Assembly: GCA_947034885.2 (NCBI GenBank)
Contig: OX344750.2
Location: 36,628,821 to 36,692,820, forward strand
Length of the DNA stretch: 64,000 bases
Reading direction: 5' to 3'
From: Thuidium tamariscinum
Lineage: Eukaryota; Streptophyta; Bryopsida; Hypnales; Thuidiaceae
The position numbers and the translations under genes are program-made. The notes below the pieces were generated by a model. That model did not search any database. It saw only the letters and a list, made by a program, of their open reading frames with translations, and was not told where the DNA came from. This document shows positions 49,720-63,139 of the stretch, one piece after another. Position 1 is the first letter of the stretch. The number at the start of each line of letters is the position of its first letter.

Positions 49720-52700
49720 TTTGTTCAATACATCATCTCTTGTTGTCAAGGAAAAGTTGTCAAATTTTTTTCTTAGAATTCAATTTGGAGGATTAAGAAA
49801 CAATTTTCAAATGGAACATTAAATGTTTTTTTTAGCCATTAGAAAACTATTTCAAGGGGTTTTCTAAATTGTAAACTTCAACTTTGCTAGTCAGATTTTT
49901 GAATAATTAAAAATATTCAAAATATTCAAAATTGTTTTTTAAAATAATTGGAAATCAATTTTAATTTATGTGACATGGGAGTCATTCAACTAGATCATAT
50001 TTTTGATGTAATGAAGTTCCCCTATCAATTGTAAACAAAGGGCTTTTTTCACCATTTAAATTTTTTTAAATTTTTTATGTCATGAATCTATCTTGAATAG
50101 TTTAGACCCAATAGTTCATTAAATATATTTTTTGGATTTTTTTAATTTTTAAAAACAAATTTAAGTAAGTTTAGGCTATTATTTACTAATAATTGGGAGT
50201 GCACAGATCTGAAAAAACATCTAATGAGACGGACTCAAAGATAATCCATGACCTCAAAAATTTACTTTATTATGGAAATATCAACCCCAATAAAGACATA
50301 CATAAGTTAGAGTTTTAAAAGGTTTGTAAAAGTATTTTTCCATGCAATGTTCATTCATTCCAAGATGCATGGTTGTTGCTATTGGCATTGGATTTTTGAA
50401 GTCAATTGAAGACATCAACATCGCATGTACCAATTAAGGCAAAAACATTGGCAACATTTGAAATAATTGTCTCCTTAGACTTTGCTTGAAGTTTGAAGCC
50501 TATGAAAGCTTATTTAGTATAGAGCATTTTTTTCTCTTGGTAGTAGTATAAGACATGGGTTGAATGGTTTTAGTATCTTCTACCTTACATTGGAGTCATT
50601 GATTCATTCTTTAGAACAACACTTGTTGCTAAATTCAATAGTTGAATTACTACGGCCTTGAATTTGTTTTCTAGTAGTCTATGTACTACAAGCAAAAGGA
50701 ATGTTTTTAGTGTGTTTTTAAGTATAATCCTAGACATAAGATTCAAAGTAATGTCCTTTAAGGAGATTTTCAACATATTGATTATATTAGAAATGCATGT
50801 ATTTTTAGTATAATTGTATTAAAAATCTCTTTAAAGGTCATTACTTATAATCTTATGTTGGGTCTTAGGTCCAGGACTACGCTTAAAAAATTACTTTAAA
50901 TTCCTCTTTCTCTTAGTAGTGATGAGATGCATAATGCAAATTGTAGTCTTACTCAATGGAATATTCAAGAGACAAAATGATCATTATAGGCAAGCAACCA
51001 CGGTTTTTGATAAAACCAAAAATTCTCTCAAAAAAACCTACAAGTAACTAATATAAGATTGTTTGGGTTCACTCTATTATAGTTGACTTTTTAGACTTTG
51101 CTCCAAGTCCATAGAAGCTTCTTAGCATTATATAACATTTAAAAATAAATTTGTCTTGTAATATTCTTTTGAAAGTTCTCATGTTATGAAGACATTTTGT
51201 TTTCTTTTTTGAGTCTTAGTCTTTTTTCAAAAGCACAAGTTGTTAACTTTGATTCCTTCTAATACAAGCATAACAAAGTAGAGCATTTAGGAATCAAAAA
51301 ATTATATTGGGAAAAAGTTGTAAGGTTGGGTAGTAGCACCCTAGATTAGATTTAGGCACATCTACTAGGACTCTCGTAATCACAATTGCAATCACACAAC
51401 TTTGCAATTTCTTTCAAAATTTGCTTTGAGCAATTCTAAGCCCCAATAACTAGTTCATGAATGAACCTAATATCATATATACATGAATGGTCATAAAATC
51501 TTACTCTAAAAAGACTTGAAGTTCATTGCCCTTGTTTCGTAGGAATAAAAGAAAATTTTCACCTTTAACATTGCAATCTTTCAATCCACAAGGTCAAATG
51601 GAGTGAATGCATCTAAAATTGGCTAATTGGACTTTTTTTCTTTCAAAAAAACCTTTGTGCTTTCCAGAATAAGAATAAGTTTAAAACAAAGTACTTCTAG
51701 AATCTTGATTGAAACTATTCTATAAACATTCTATTGAATATGATTGTATATAATATATATGGCTTCAAAGATTGAGGTTAAATGGACTATAAATTTTTTC
51801 CACATGTTGTATAATTTTTAGTTTGTTGAATTCATTATAGTAAACTCCCTATTTATGCTAAATGAGACAATTTTTGTCACTTATGGTCAGTATCTTACAC
51901 TTATAATTCATCTTTAATTATATACACTATTGGTTCCATAGCAAAATTTTAGTGAACTACCTTTCATTGCCGATTCCTTAAGCTTGATTGTGTCCATTTT
52001 TGTCATCTACATGAAATTATCTATTCACATCTATACTCATTGTACAATGAAAAATTTGTACAACTTTTATTTGTCAAGGCTGACTTATTAATAAAAAATA
52101 ATTCTTACTACATGATGTTTTTACATAGCCTAATTTAAATATAATAGAGTGCATAGTATTTCATAAACATGTTTTGACTACTTTGAATTCTAGAATCCTC
52201 AATTCTTTAATGACATAAAGTGAATACCCCCCAAACTGCCACCTTCCTAGTTACTAGTATTATGTTGGTGAAATCTCCAAATTTCTTTATGAGCAAGTGA
52301 AGGAGGTTCCAATACACCAAAAAACACAATGTTTAGATATTGTATGCTACAATAGTTATGAAAGAACAAAGTTTGCTCTAGAAATAGTTTCTTCAACAAA
52401 GGTACATAATTAATTTTGGAAGTGAACCTAGATTGAAGATGGTTGTTTAAGGATTGTGGTGCATTTAGGGTTGTCCACCTTACTATGCAAAATTTGTTCA
52501 ATGAAGTTTGTAATGAAGGAATTCAAATATATTTGATATTTTGAAAATGTATTTCTTCATTAATTCAAATATTTTAGAAGCTTTTGTTAGTTTGCCTATA
52601 TTTGGTAGAAAATTCCAAACTTTAATACAAAGATTGCACAATTTGAAGATTGCAACATATTTACCTCAAATTCTTTTTTTAGTTCAAATTATTATAATCC

Positions 52701-55700
52701 CTTAAAAATTTTGAATGAACAAAGAAAAAATAAATACTAAAAATCAACATAATTACAACTTTGCATTTTCATCATATAACAAAATCATTCCTACCATAAT
52801 TACTTTTATTTAGCCTCATATTTAGTCCAAAATAAATCTTCTAAGAAATTTTTAGTTATTTTATATAAATTTTTACCATTGATAAATATTTTTGAATGCA
52901 ATTTTTGGATTTGATTGCATTGATTTGATCTATAGATTATATAGTTTTGAGCTTGATTTTTATCTAATGATTCTAAAAACTAAAAGTGCATGTTCAAATT
53001 GAATTAGGGTTTAGGAATTATGATTGAATAATTGTACAAATGTTAGATAACATATATTGAATCAAAATATAAGCATTCTACTATTTGATTTGAGGAGACT
53101 TGTGTATATCCAAACAAGTGCTTTTTCTCAATTGAAGGTTATAGATTCAAATTTTAGCATGATTTTTTTCTACAATAGAATGGAATAGAAATATTTAAAA
53201 GTGTTCATCCTTTGACTTTTGTTATATTAGACTCATTTGAAATATTTCCAATGCAATCTTCACCATTATTATAGAATGTCTTGAACCTTCATACTTAATA
53301 TAGAGTCATAGATCCTTTAGTGAATGGTGCAAAAACAATTGAAATTGGTCCACATATATGACATATTTTAAAGGCTCTTTTCACTTGGTACCACACTTAG
53401 TATATTGAATTGATCATCGATGTAAAAGTTAATTGTTTTCACTATACAAAACATAAAAAGTATTTGTATAGATGGAGTTTAGCATTGTGATTCCTTGTTT
53501 TGGATATAGCAAATAATGTCTTGTGTGTTTCCATTTGAAGTTATAAATTTAGTACAACAACCTTACTTCATAGCACTAATTATGTAAAGTTTTTATAATT
53601 CTTTTGGATAAAAAAGCTGGATTGAAGTGTTTGCATGTGGATTTTGGAAACAATGACACTACTTCAAGAAGATTACAATGAATGTAATTGACTAGGGATT
53701 GAATGCTCTCCTACCATTGAACTTGCATGTAAGGTAGAAAGTCTACAAATTGATTGGGTTTAAATAAGCCCCTTATTTTGAATGAACCCATGACATTTTC
53801 TTTGAAATATCTATGGCTATCATTCATGAAGTAGGTATAGTTGAAAGGACAATTTATAGACCTCCTACTTGAATAGGTGCTATCTTAACTAGTTTTCAAT
53901 TGCCACTTCCTTTTATACTAGTCCATCACAAATGCAACATCTATAATTATTTGCATTGTCTCATTATTCAAACACACACCTAAGCTATAATTTTCTAGTG
54001 ATATGACTTGCCATAATGGATTCTATATTGGTTGGGAATTATATAGCATTTTATGTGAAAAAAGTGCATTCTCCAAGCATCAAGTTTTGCTTTTTCAATC
54101 ACTGCCTAATAATAAGGTAGACAAGCCTATTACCACCCTAATTTGCAATCAAAATATCTTGGATCCAACTCTATAAAGGACATATATTTTTAGAGATGTG
54201 TGCTTGTTTCACAAATCAAAACTTAGTGGAATTATAATTTTTCATTTAAATTTGTAATATTTGTAAATTTCTATAGTGGTCAACCTTAACATTACAAAAT
54301 CACTCATAGAATAGAGTCATACCATCCTGTAAACAACTAGCAATTGCCTTTTTACAAATCCAATGATACTTATTTATTCACCAATGAAAGATTGATGTAT
54401 GACCCCTTGTTGGCATTAATGCAATGACTTTATTAAAAAATGATCAAATTTGAATGTTTTTTTGGCGTGGAATTGGGGTTGAAAGTAGGATGATGGCATT
54501 AAAAAGTAAAAGAAATTTGATTGATTTGTTGAGTGCAAAGGGAGCATTAGCTTAACCCTTCACCACCTAAGGGGATGAAAAGTACCCTCATAGTTCAATT
54601 CAAAGTGTTGTAACTTTTGCATTTAATGTCTAGATTCAATAAAGTTTGTCTTTAAAATTGAAAATATTATTCTAGTTTGTATGGTAAAGTTTTTAGATCA
54701 ATCCAAGATTTGATGATTTTTAGGGAGCCAATCAAGTTTATAGGTTCAATTTGAATTCACCAAACTATTGTTGATGGCTACAACTTTGGGGGCTTATATC
54801 TCCTTCATCCAATCTTCATTTTCAATAAAAAATTTTGGATTATTTTCCTCTAGAAGTCCACTTATTGTGAGCAAATTTTCATGGCAATCCAAGTTGTTTT
54901 GAATTATTGAAAGCGAGTCAAAGTTCAAAAACCATACATTTTGGATAGCAGTGAACTTTGGCGGCTTGTTTCTTCCTCATATTGTGTCCGTTTTTAATAA
55001 TTAAAAAAAAATTGCACATTCTAGTCTAGTTTGTGTGGCTAAAATTTCATATCAATCTAAGAAGTTATGGATAACCAAGGGGCATTTTAGTAGAAGGAAG
55101 TGTAGTCATAGATGTGTTTTTTGCACCCTTTTTTGCTATATTTTTGACATTTCAAAGTCATTTTGCAAACAAGTAAAAACATTTGAATGAATTGTTTTTT
55201 CACTGATGTATTTGTATGTTGATTTTAAATCACTTTTTAGTTTAAATTTTTTTTCATTTGAGTAGGTTTAGAAATCAAACTTCACCTTCAAATGTATTTT
55301 TAGGAAAATTTTCAACCTCTTTTTTCAACACTAAACTATTACGAACTTGCAATCTATGCGACCAAATGATTCCAAATTTGATCCATGTCATCTACAACCT
55401 GCATACTACAAAATTGTACAATTGAGGTTTTTATAGCCTAGTGACATTTAGACTTATAAGGCTTGAAAAGCAATGATGCTTTTAGGCCTCTTTGGACCTT
55501 AGGCAATGAAGGATTAAAGTAGCCTACTAAATTTAAAAACAACCATTTAAAGTCCAGTCTACCTTTTTTATGGGCTTGAATAGACTAGAAGTTTTTGAGC
55601 TCATTTTTCAAGTAAAATAAATAGACATAGCATGTAAAACAAGTGATTTTGTATTTTTCCAATCATTATTGAATTACTTATAAGTTTTCAAAGACTTTTG

Positions 55701-56400
55701 TCTTAAGCACCTTTTTATGATAGTAGGTCTTGCAAAATGCATAAATATATAGCTTGTAAAAAAAGATGGGAAACCAAGAAGAAACATGGTACTCTATAAT
55801 AAATAACATATAAGGATCCTAAATGTGACTTGTAGGCCTTCTTTGTATCAAATTAATTTAATAGATTTTTCATTTTTTATAACAAAGCAATTGGCTCACC
55901 AAATTTAAATTTAAATACATGAAAGTCCACTTGTCATTGTATTTGAAAATGAACTCAACTACATGTTTTCACCATCCATATTTAAACCTTAAAATCCATA
56001 TCTAATAGACTTTAATACACTCCTACTTTATCCTTAGCACCATGTCTTTTTTTTACTTAATTATAGGGTTGCTTTGAAGGAGATGGCTATATTTAGTATT
56101 GGATTTCAACTTCACAACCAAGAAACTTTAGATTTTGAGCAATTCTATTGGTTAAAAGTGTGAACCCCATTGGGTGAGAGCAATCCTATTGGTTGTGATT
56201 TTTTGGACTTTTGTGGACCCAAGTCTAACTCCAGCCTTCCTTATTCTCTACTGGACTATCTGATCATCACCAGGATTGTGTTTCCCTCCTACTTATCCTT
56301 CTACCCGTCGATACCTATCTTCAACCCATATACCCTCCAATACCCTCCCATCCGCGGGATTTCCCTCCCCTCGATGCCGAATACTCCACACCCGGACTCC
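49720..56400. other. Long AT-rich gene-poor stretch
   Basis: 51535-52165 is the second copy of the repeat at 5718-6790. 55075-55470 is the inverted partner of 33600-34010. 54590-55060 shows a loose repeat of about 190 bp (actttggcggcttgttt versus actttgggggcttatat). Short fragments with weak coding character occur (for example minus 52247-52501 and minus 50585-50776), but nothing is recognisable. Confidence 0.45.
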
Positions 56401-56409
56401 TCGTCACTC

Positions 56410-57128
56410 AAGTAATCAGCCACCTCAGGACCTCAGGAAGACTGTGGAGAGCGAGACCTTCCACCGAGCAGCTGCTTCCACGCATCCTGCCACGATGCTT
56501 CTCTCATCAGGAGCTTTGCGCAGTCGGCCAGGATGCCAGCAATGGTGATTCCAGCCGATGTTCTCCGAATTTCTATGGCGACGCGTCCCAATGGTCGCAG
56601 CTTCGCGCGGCCTTCGGAATCGAAAGCACTGCTCCATTGTGATTTTGGGTTTAGATTTGGCGCCTGCCTGCGTGCTGCTTCACGCATTCAATTAGGAGCT
56701 AGAGAATTTTGAAGAAACTCAATTATCGGTGCGTTGATAGTTCTACAATTCGGAGGTGTCGATTTCGGCTTTTAAATTTATTCGTGGCGTTTGAACCCTA
56801 GGTACATGTGTGGAATTCTCGTTATTAATTGCCTGGCGCTTTCTTTAGATTGGGGTGTGCAATCTGTCTGTGATCTTAGGTCGACTTGATCATTTGCTGC
56901 TTATTGATATGCTCGTCTTTTCGTGTGTCCTGTCGATGGTATATTTATGTTTTGTTGTGGTTTGTGTTACTCACGCAGCTGATCACTATTGCTGAGTGTC
57001 CGTCTTGGAGGATCACAATCGTTAAGATTAATATTCGAATAGAGGAATTTGTAGGTTTAGTATAGGTTTTAATAAAACTTGAGACCTTGTTTAGACTTCT
57101 ACTTTCGGGCAGAAAATTTAAAGTCGTC
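56410..57128 (+). promoter_or_regulatory. Probable promoter and 5' untranslated exon/intron of the GRDP-like gene
   Basis: Composition rises sharply in GC at 56340-56700, typical of a first exon, then falls again to 57100. A minus-strand frame over 56433-56687 is open but unlike any family I know. I infer a non-coding first exon here and an intron ending shortly before the start codon; splice sites were not fixed. Confidence 0.4.
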
Positions 57129-60100
57129 ATGAATGAGGCACAAGTGAAGTCATGGGAGGCCGCTCAGGCGCTACCAATATCCTTAGACCTCTTTGCCGCT
57201 GCAAATGAAGAACTGCGAATGTTAGAGGAAGTCGACCGACATCAATGTTTTTACGGAGGACCTGCGGTTGTAAGAGCAATCGAAAGGTATGCATCGTAAT
57301 TATGCAACAGGAAGAATGTATTTGACAACTGAATTTTATTCGGAATGAGTTTTACGAAACTAAAATGTATATTCGCTTACAACTGTGTATTCTAATTCTC
57401 TTGCGTACGTGGTGGTGTATTTGTTCACCATTTTTACATTATTTAAGCGAGGATATTTGGATTATCTCGCGCCTCGTCATTAGAGCTGTGCTTACATCAA
57501 TCCTGTCGGAATTGATCTAAAGATGATGATAATTGAAGATGATAATTGATCATGATTTTATTAAGGAAACTGCTCGCTTACTTATCGGCAGTTTGATATC
57601 AGACATTCCTAGACGTAGAATTATTTTCTTTGGATTTATCTGGTGCCTAGGATCATCCTGCTGACTGAAAGCTTTCTGTTCGTGTGTCTGGTTCATCAAA
57701 ATGATGCTGTCATCGAAAACATTCAAAGCCTTGGGAGCTCTCGCTCTTTTAGTCGAGTATCTCATTTGTCGCACACATTGTCTTATTCATTAGGTACGAG
57801 AAATTTTGGCTTCCGCTACTGGCAAGAGAAGGAGATGATTCTCAAGAGGAGTTACCTCCGTTAATACCCCCTCTTGACTGTGCTTGGATTTGGCACGTTC
57901 ATCGTTTGAATCCAGTGAGTATTTCGCTTTTCTTTGCCTTGCTTTTCCTAGAGGATATTGTCCGCCAAGAAGTTAGGAGCATCAAGTTTTTGAAGAATTG
58001 CATTCGATGTTTTACCATTGCTTTTAGTTTGGGATACGAAACCGAGGGATCTCGTTTTATTACATTTAGCATGTGTTTGGTAGCGTTATGCATTACCCAA
58101 GCTTTTTGATGGTACTCTTAAGTACCGATCTTGGCAGTTAATGAGCTCGATCAATCTCTCTGAATTTTGAATGTTCTTGTGTGCTGTGTTATGTGAATTT
58201 AGATTAGATATGCAAATGATTGCAAAGAGTTGTACGGGAGAATCCTGGACGCACCGATTGTAAATCCTTCGGTCAAGAGTGCGGCAGTTAAACGCACCAA
58301 TGATTTGTGGTCGACACTATACGTTGGTGAACCTTACTACATCGAGTATGGTAGCATTGATAACAAACCTGCTCAAGAAGAAGAGAATCATGGACTCTCC
58401 GCTAGTCCTAAGCAGCTAGAAGTTATACCTGGCTCCAAAAAAATCACCTACGACCTTGAGGATGCCGTCTCTCGACAAAAGACTTTCTTCTATCAAGTAA
58501 GTTTATCAGAGTATGGGAGCTTCAATTGAACCACCTCTGATACGGAACATTGAGATCTGTTAGATGTTGCGTTTTGCAATGCCATGCCACGTTTCTGTTT
58601 CCAAATTGCTTGTTGTAGTAATATCTTTATTTGAAAATTATTGCATTTTGATTGCAATATAAAATGTACTTCTCTGCTTTTGTAGGTTATGGGCATCCTC
58701 CTCTCGGAGGTTGTCATTGATGGGAAGTGCAACTTCTAGAAGATTCTTATTGATACTGTCTGTATTCTTCTGCAGGTGTCTCAACCATTTGTGCGAACTG
58801 AGAGTTACTTGAAATCTGCAGTGCAACGTTACAAAGGCTATCTGTACTTGTTCACCTTGAATAAGGGACTTTTTCTTGTTCCAACTTACGATGTTGACAT
58901 CATATGGTACGCCTATTATCGTCTTTGCGATTGAGAACAATATCCTTTTATTAAATGGGCTTGGGCCGAGATATCATGATTAACTTGTTCCCACTATTAT
59001 GATCAGAGTAACAAATTTCCTTGGCCTGAGCTTTCAAGAAGAGAGTTGTGTGAACACACGCTTTCATGTCTCGCATTGCGTCTGTTTAGATTGATATAAA
59101 TGGAAGCTAATAATATTAGCAACCTTGCCGATCTTAGTTTTGATTGGTGCCAATTCTTATCTTTAGGTCGAGCAGCAGAATTATGTACGTGTCCTGGATA
59201 GATGTGAAGGTCTGGGTTCCCCTAAGTTGTTGATAGATTCAGCATATGGGGATCGATGAAACATCTTGTGGGTTTCATACTTCATTATGCAATCTTGGAG
59301 AGACTACGTGAAATATGCAGTCTTGTTTATAATTGATTGTCTTCCTTTGCCTTGAAACTGCTAAGTTGTTGTTCATATGGTCAGGCATGCCCACCAGTTG
59401 AGCCCAGCCGCGTACAACCGAGACTGTCTGGCCATTCTGAACAGGGTACTGAACCATGATGATACGGACAGTGGTCGAGGTCCTGGCCAGAAACTCAATA
59501 CTGGCTTCAGGGACACTTGTGAATTATGGGAAGAAACGTTTGGAATCGTGTATGCAAAGGCAGGTTGCATGTGGAGAGGAGACTTGCCTATCCCTGTCGA
59601 GTTACCAACCTTCGAAACAGAGACTTCCTTCAAGAGCATGTCGGCGTCCTTGAAAATACAGGATCAGAATATGTTTCTATCTGGGAGACAGACTGTCCAG
59701 GTATAATAAGATGTGTCCTCTTTTTGCGGTAGCTGGACTACGTATTGAGAATATCTTTATTATTAAGGGAGTTTCTTGTGAAAACTTCTCTAGAGGTATA
59801 TTGGTGCGATTTCAGACGTGAAGGGCATTCCTGCTTATCAAGTGCGGTACTCGTTACAGATGCTTTCAGACTTCTTTTGGAATTCAGGATTCAATGTTGA
59901 TTTCCCTTACTAATCCTACATCTGCTAAAATATATCGTTTGTATGGCTTCAGGTTTGCTTGGCGTTTCTCGGGGCAAGGGATGTACCTGTGCGGAAGGCT
60001 GGACCTACTCTCTTCGTTCGTGCCAAGCTCCTGCAAAAGGGTCCGTCCTTCAAGCTGGACACGTACGAAGTACCCACATACTCTGATCCCGTTTGGAGAC

Positions 60101-62480
60101 AACTTTACACACTGAAGTTTGAAAGCTCTACCCAGGGTTTGCTCCTTCAACTTCGTTCCACTTCCAGTGGGATTTTCTCTTCAGGCTCAAAGTTGCTTGG
60201 GGAGACAATCCTTACTTGGGATACGTTATTGTCTTCACCATCATTATCAGTAAAAGAATGGTTTCCTTTGAAGAAAGGAAAATCCTCGGTTTCACCGACT
60301 TTGCACATTTCAGCCTCGATTACTCCGCCTGTTGCAGCTCCCTTCCTATTGCGGACTCTTAAAGCTGGTCAAGACAGGGTATTTAAAGAGGGTTCTTATT
60401 ATGCATATAGAAATGTTTTCGATCACGTTGACAAAGACCGGTTTATGGTGTGCATTCAGTGAGTCTCCTCCTTCCAACTCTTGTACTTCTTGCTAGATTG
60501 ATGATAAAAAAGGGTGGGAAATCATTAAACATGTGAGTGTGAATTTTATTTGTGCTATAATTACAATAATGCTTTGTCAAGATGTATTTTGCAAGTACTG
60601 TGAAGTCGCAAATGGTGATGTTAAAGCTGAAATCTCATGTGAAGCATGTGCTGAGATTCTCTTGTGTGGAGTTTTCTTTTATTATATCATTGGCTTGTAT
60701 TTAATTATATCCTTTGTGTTTACCCGTAGGTATGGAAGTGGAGACCCTCTTCAAGTTGGGCCATCCAGCCTTCAAGAAGTGCGGGTGCTCCAAAGCGCAC
60801 AGACAGAAGCGAGGTTTTCAAAGACTGACATGAATTCAGGTTCAGATTTCCTTGACTTGTAGGGAAGCTGTTGCATGCAATATTTTCTTTGAAATTTTAG
60901 TCTACACTTTCCTTGTGTGAAAATTTAGGGTAGATCTAGATCAAGTCTATTGTATGTTTGGAACCATCTTAAGTATGTGAAGCTTCACTTCTGTGTCCAT
61001 TCATCTTCCTAGCTGTTTACATGTGTCCAAAAGCAGGTACCCTACTAGCTCGAGCTCAACCAGTCAAATCAGACTCTAGGTACGCTGACGAAAGGCAGTG
61101 GCAGTTGTTTGACAACGAAATGCAGCTCACTATCCGGAAGAGAGCCGGGGACAAGCAGTGGCACTTGAGACCCGAGCTCAGTCTTGAAGGAAAAGTTGGC
61201 TGTCCTGTAAGTCTCATTTCAAATTCATCGTTATTCCGTATTTTAGTTCTTTTCTTGAAATAAGCATTAAGAGTGCAAATATTCAAACGATCAGTTCTTG
61301 TCGTGAAGTGTAGCACTAAAATTTCCCTTGCACCTCGGATACGCCTCTTCATCTGTTAGTCTCAATAATCAGTCGCTTTGCGACAATATCTTCCTCTTCA
61401 ATTAAACGTCCAACACAAGATACAAGAAGTAGATAGCAGGACACTGATAGTGAAGATATGCAAACATAAATACAGAATATGAGACACGGGACGTAGGTGT
61501 GTAGGATGGGATACGATCTTGGATTACAGTAGACACTGGTGCAGGTGGCCTGCACTGGTCATTTTAATGTAGAATAGATGGAATGGAACTTCTTTCGTGG
61601 TTGTAATGTATTTATTATTAAGACCCGTGAGCATCTGTAATTACAGAAAAAGTTGTATTAAGAATTTATCTGTTTATTTTGCAGATAACTCTAGTGTCAG
61701 GAAGGCGATTAGATTATCAAGTGAACGGTGCAACTCCGGAGGAAGAGGCTGGATTTATAACAGTAGTTCGCTTTACGCCCGACGCTCCATCGGGCAAGGC
61801 CACTGCCCTTTTCAATACGAGCTCTGGTGCTCTGGAGGTACATTTGGACATTGTTTCCTATTTTTCTTGTTAAGATTGCGGAATTGTTCGCTCGTTTATA
61901 GTTAGGGGTGGCTGAAATAACTGTTGTACAGATGTTAGGTACTAATGAGCAGTTTGGGCATATTCAGGTGAAACCAGAAGAGAGTGTGCTTCTTGTGGTG
62001 TTGCTTTCCACCGTCATTTCTATTTCTCTTGTGGAAATGCTTGGTAAAAGTCGACCTCAAATGCCGAAAGCTGGACGTATCAAGCCACGAGAGAGTGGGA
62101 ATGAGTGGGGTATGAACATCACCTTCTTCCATATTATGTGATGCAGAACTATACAATGTTATTTTGGTGTACGTAGTTATGGAGTGCTAGCCATAATACA
62201 CTTCTGTTGTATTCCGTATTGCTTCCTTCCAGTCTTGCTATTTATCAATGTTCTGTTTGTTTCTGAGTCTGTTGTGGTTTTGACAACCTCAGGTGCTGTA
62301 ATATACGAGAGACAAGCTAATGAAAAGAGCGACGTTGCAAGAAAGTTGGCATTATTCAACTCGCTGAACTATCACTATTGGTGGGATATGCCCTTTGTAT
62401 TCTGGTGTGCGAGCTTCTACAATAATTCTGCATTTTTGAGTGACGCTACAGCCTATCAATATGCTGGTTATATTTTATGA
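57129..62480 (+). CDS. GRDP-type protein (DUF1399), without the glycine-rich tail
   Basis: Relatives of Arabidopsis GRDP1/2, linked to ABA and stress responses and auxin-related growth; biochemical role unclear. Exons: 57129-57286, 57794-57914, 58203-58496, 58776-58906, 59385-59700, 59953-60458, 60730-60839, 61037-61206, 61685-61837, 61968-62109 and 62293-62480; all GT-AG, phases join to 762 residues. DUF1399 blocks: ISLDLFAAANEELRMLEEVD, DCAWIWHVHRLNPIRYANDC, VPTYDVDIIWHAHQLSPAAY, LNHDDTDSGRG and LWEETFG. A C2-like beta region follows (LAFLGARDVPVRKAGPTLFV). The second half matches the family's C-terminal domain (QWQLFDNEMQLTIRKRAGDK). Arabidopsis proteins often end in a Gly/Cys-rich stretch; here the end is FNSLNYHYWWDMPFVFW and then a short unrelated tail. 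ATG 57129 aligns with the family start. Confidence 0.9.
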
Positions 62481-62848
62481 GCTAGGATGGGCGAAGAACA
62501 CTCGATTGGTTTGTAGCTTTGGCCTTCCTGACCACCTTTCTAATTACTATCGTTTTGGATGAGTGTATCATTGCTTCTTAGCCGCATCAGGGCACACTGG
62601 CTCTGAGCGAAACGTGTACTGCATGTACTGTACTATACAGTACATCAATTGTAACATAAGTAGAGAGAATAATGGTGATGGGCGTACCTGTAGAGTCTCC
62701 TCATATAATATCAAGCGTTGTGACATAAGTTCAGTACGGGTGTCTGATCGACAGGGCTGACAGATTATCATTCATTCTGTGTACCAATAATTTTCTTCTC
62801 TAGTAAGAAATAATTTCTATTAATCGTCATGTCTTATTATTGTAAAGA

Positions 62849-63100
62849 TCAGAGTAGTTCATTTCTCAAAAGACCGTTCTTGCACTGGAAGAGATCAATT
62901 TGTGCCTGTTCATCTTTAATTTCGTTACACTGGCAGACATTTACGACAGTGGCATTTTCAAAGGCGGGCATCTTGAAATCCCAAATCACTTGGAGTCCTT
63001 CGGCAGTTCTGATTTTTTGAGCTCTTGGTGGTTGAGTGTCCACAATTTTGGTCCCCTGAATCGTACCGATGTAATGATAATGACCTTGGCGGTGCTTAAC
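62849..63100 (-). CDS. Possible terminal exon of an unrecognised gene
   Basis: A minus-strand frame open from about 63105 to the stop TGA at 62849-62851 has even codon usage and protein-like composition (GTIQGTKIVDTQPPRAQKI, then QVIWDFKMPAFENATVV). No ATG suits the beginning, and an acceptor-like ttaag lies at about 63101, so it reads as a last exon. I find no matching upstream exon in the AT-rich DNA to the right, and the family is not recognised. It may be a stranded exon or a chance frame. It converges on the GRDP-like gene. Confidence 0.3.
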   Translation of the reverse strand, partial: VKHRQGHYHYIGTIQGTKIVDTQPPRAQKIRTAEGLQVIWDFKMPAFENATVVNVCQCNEIKDEQAQIDLFQCKNGLLRNELL

Positions 63101-63139
63101 AGCTTAACGGAAAACACTCCCAGCACACTACTGTAGGTG

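Noticed and set aside
52247-54400. Weak coding-like fragments on the minus strand
   Set aside because: Fragments are short, AT-rich and match no family I can name; could be very old element remains or chance.
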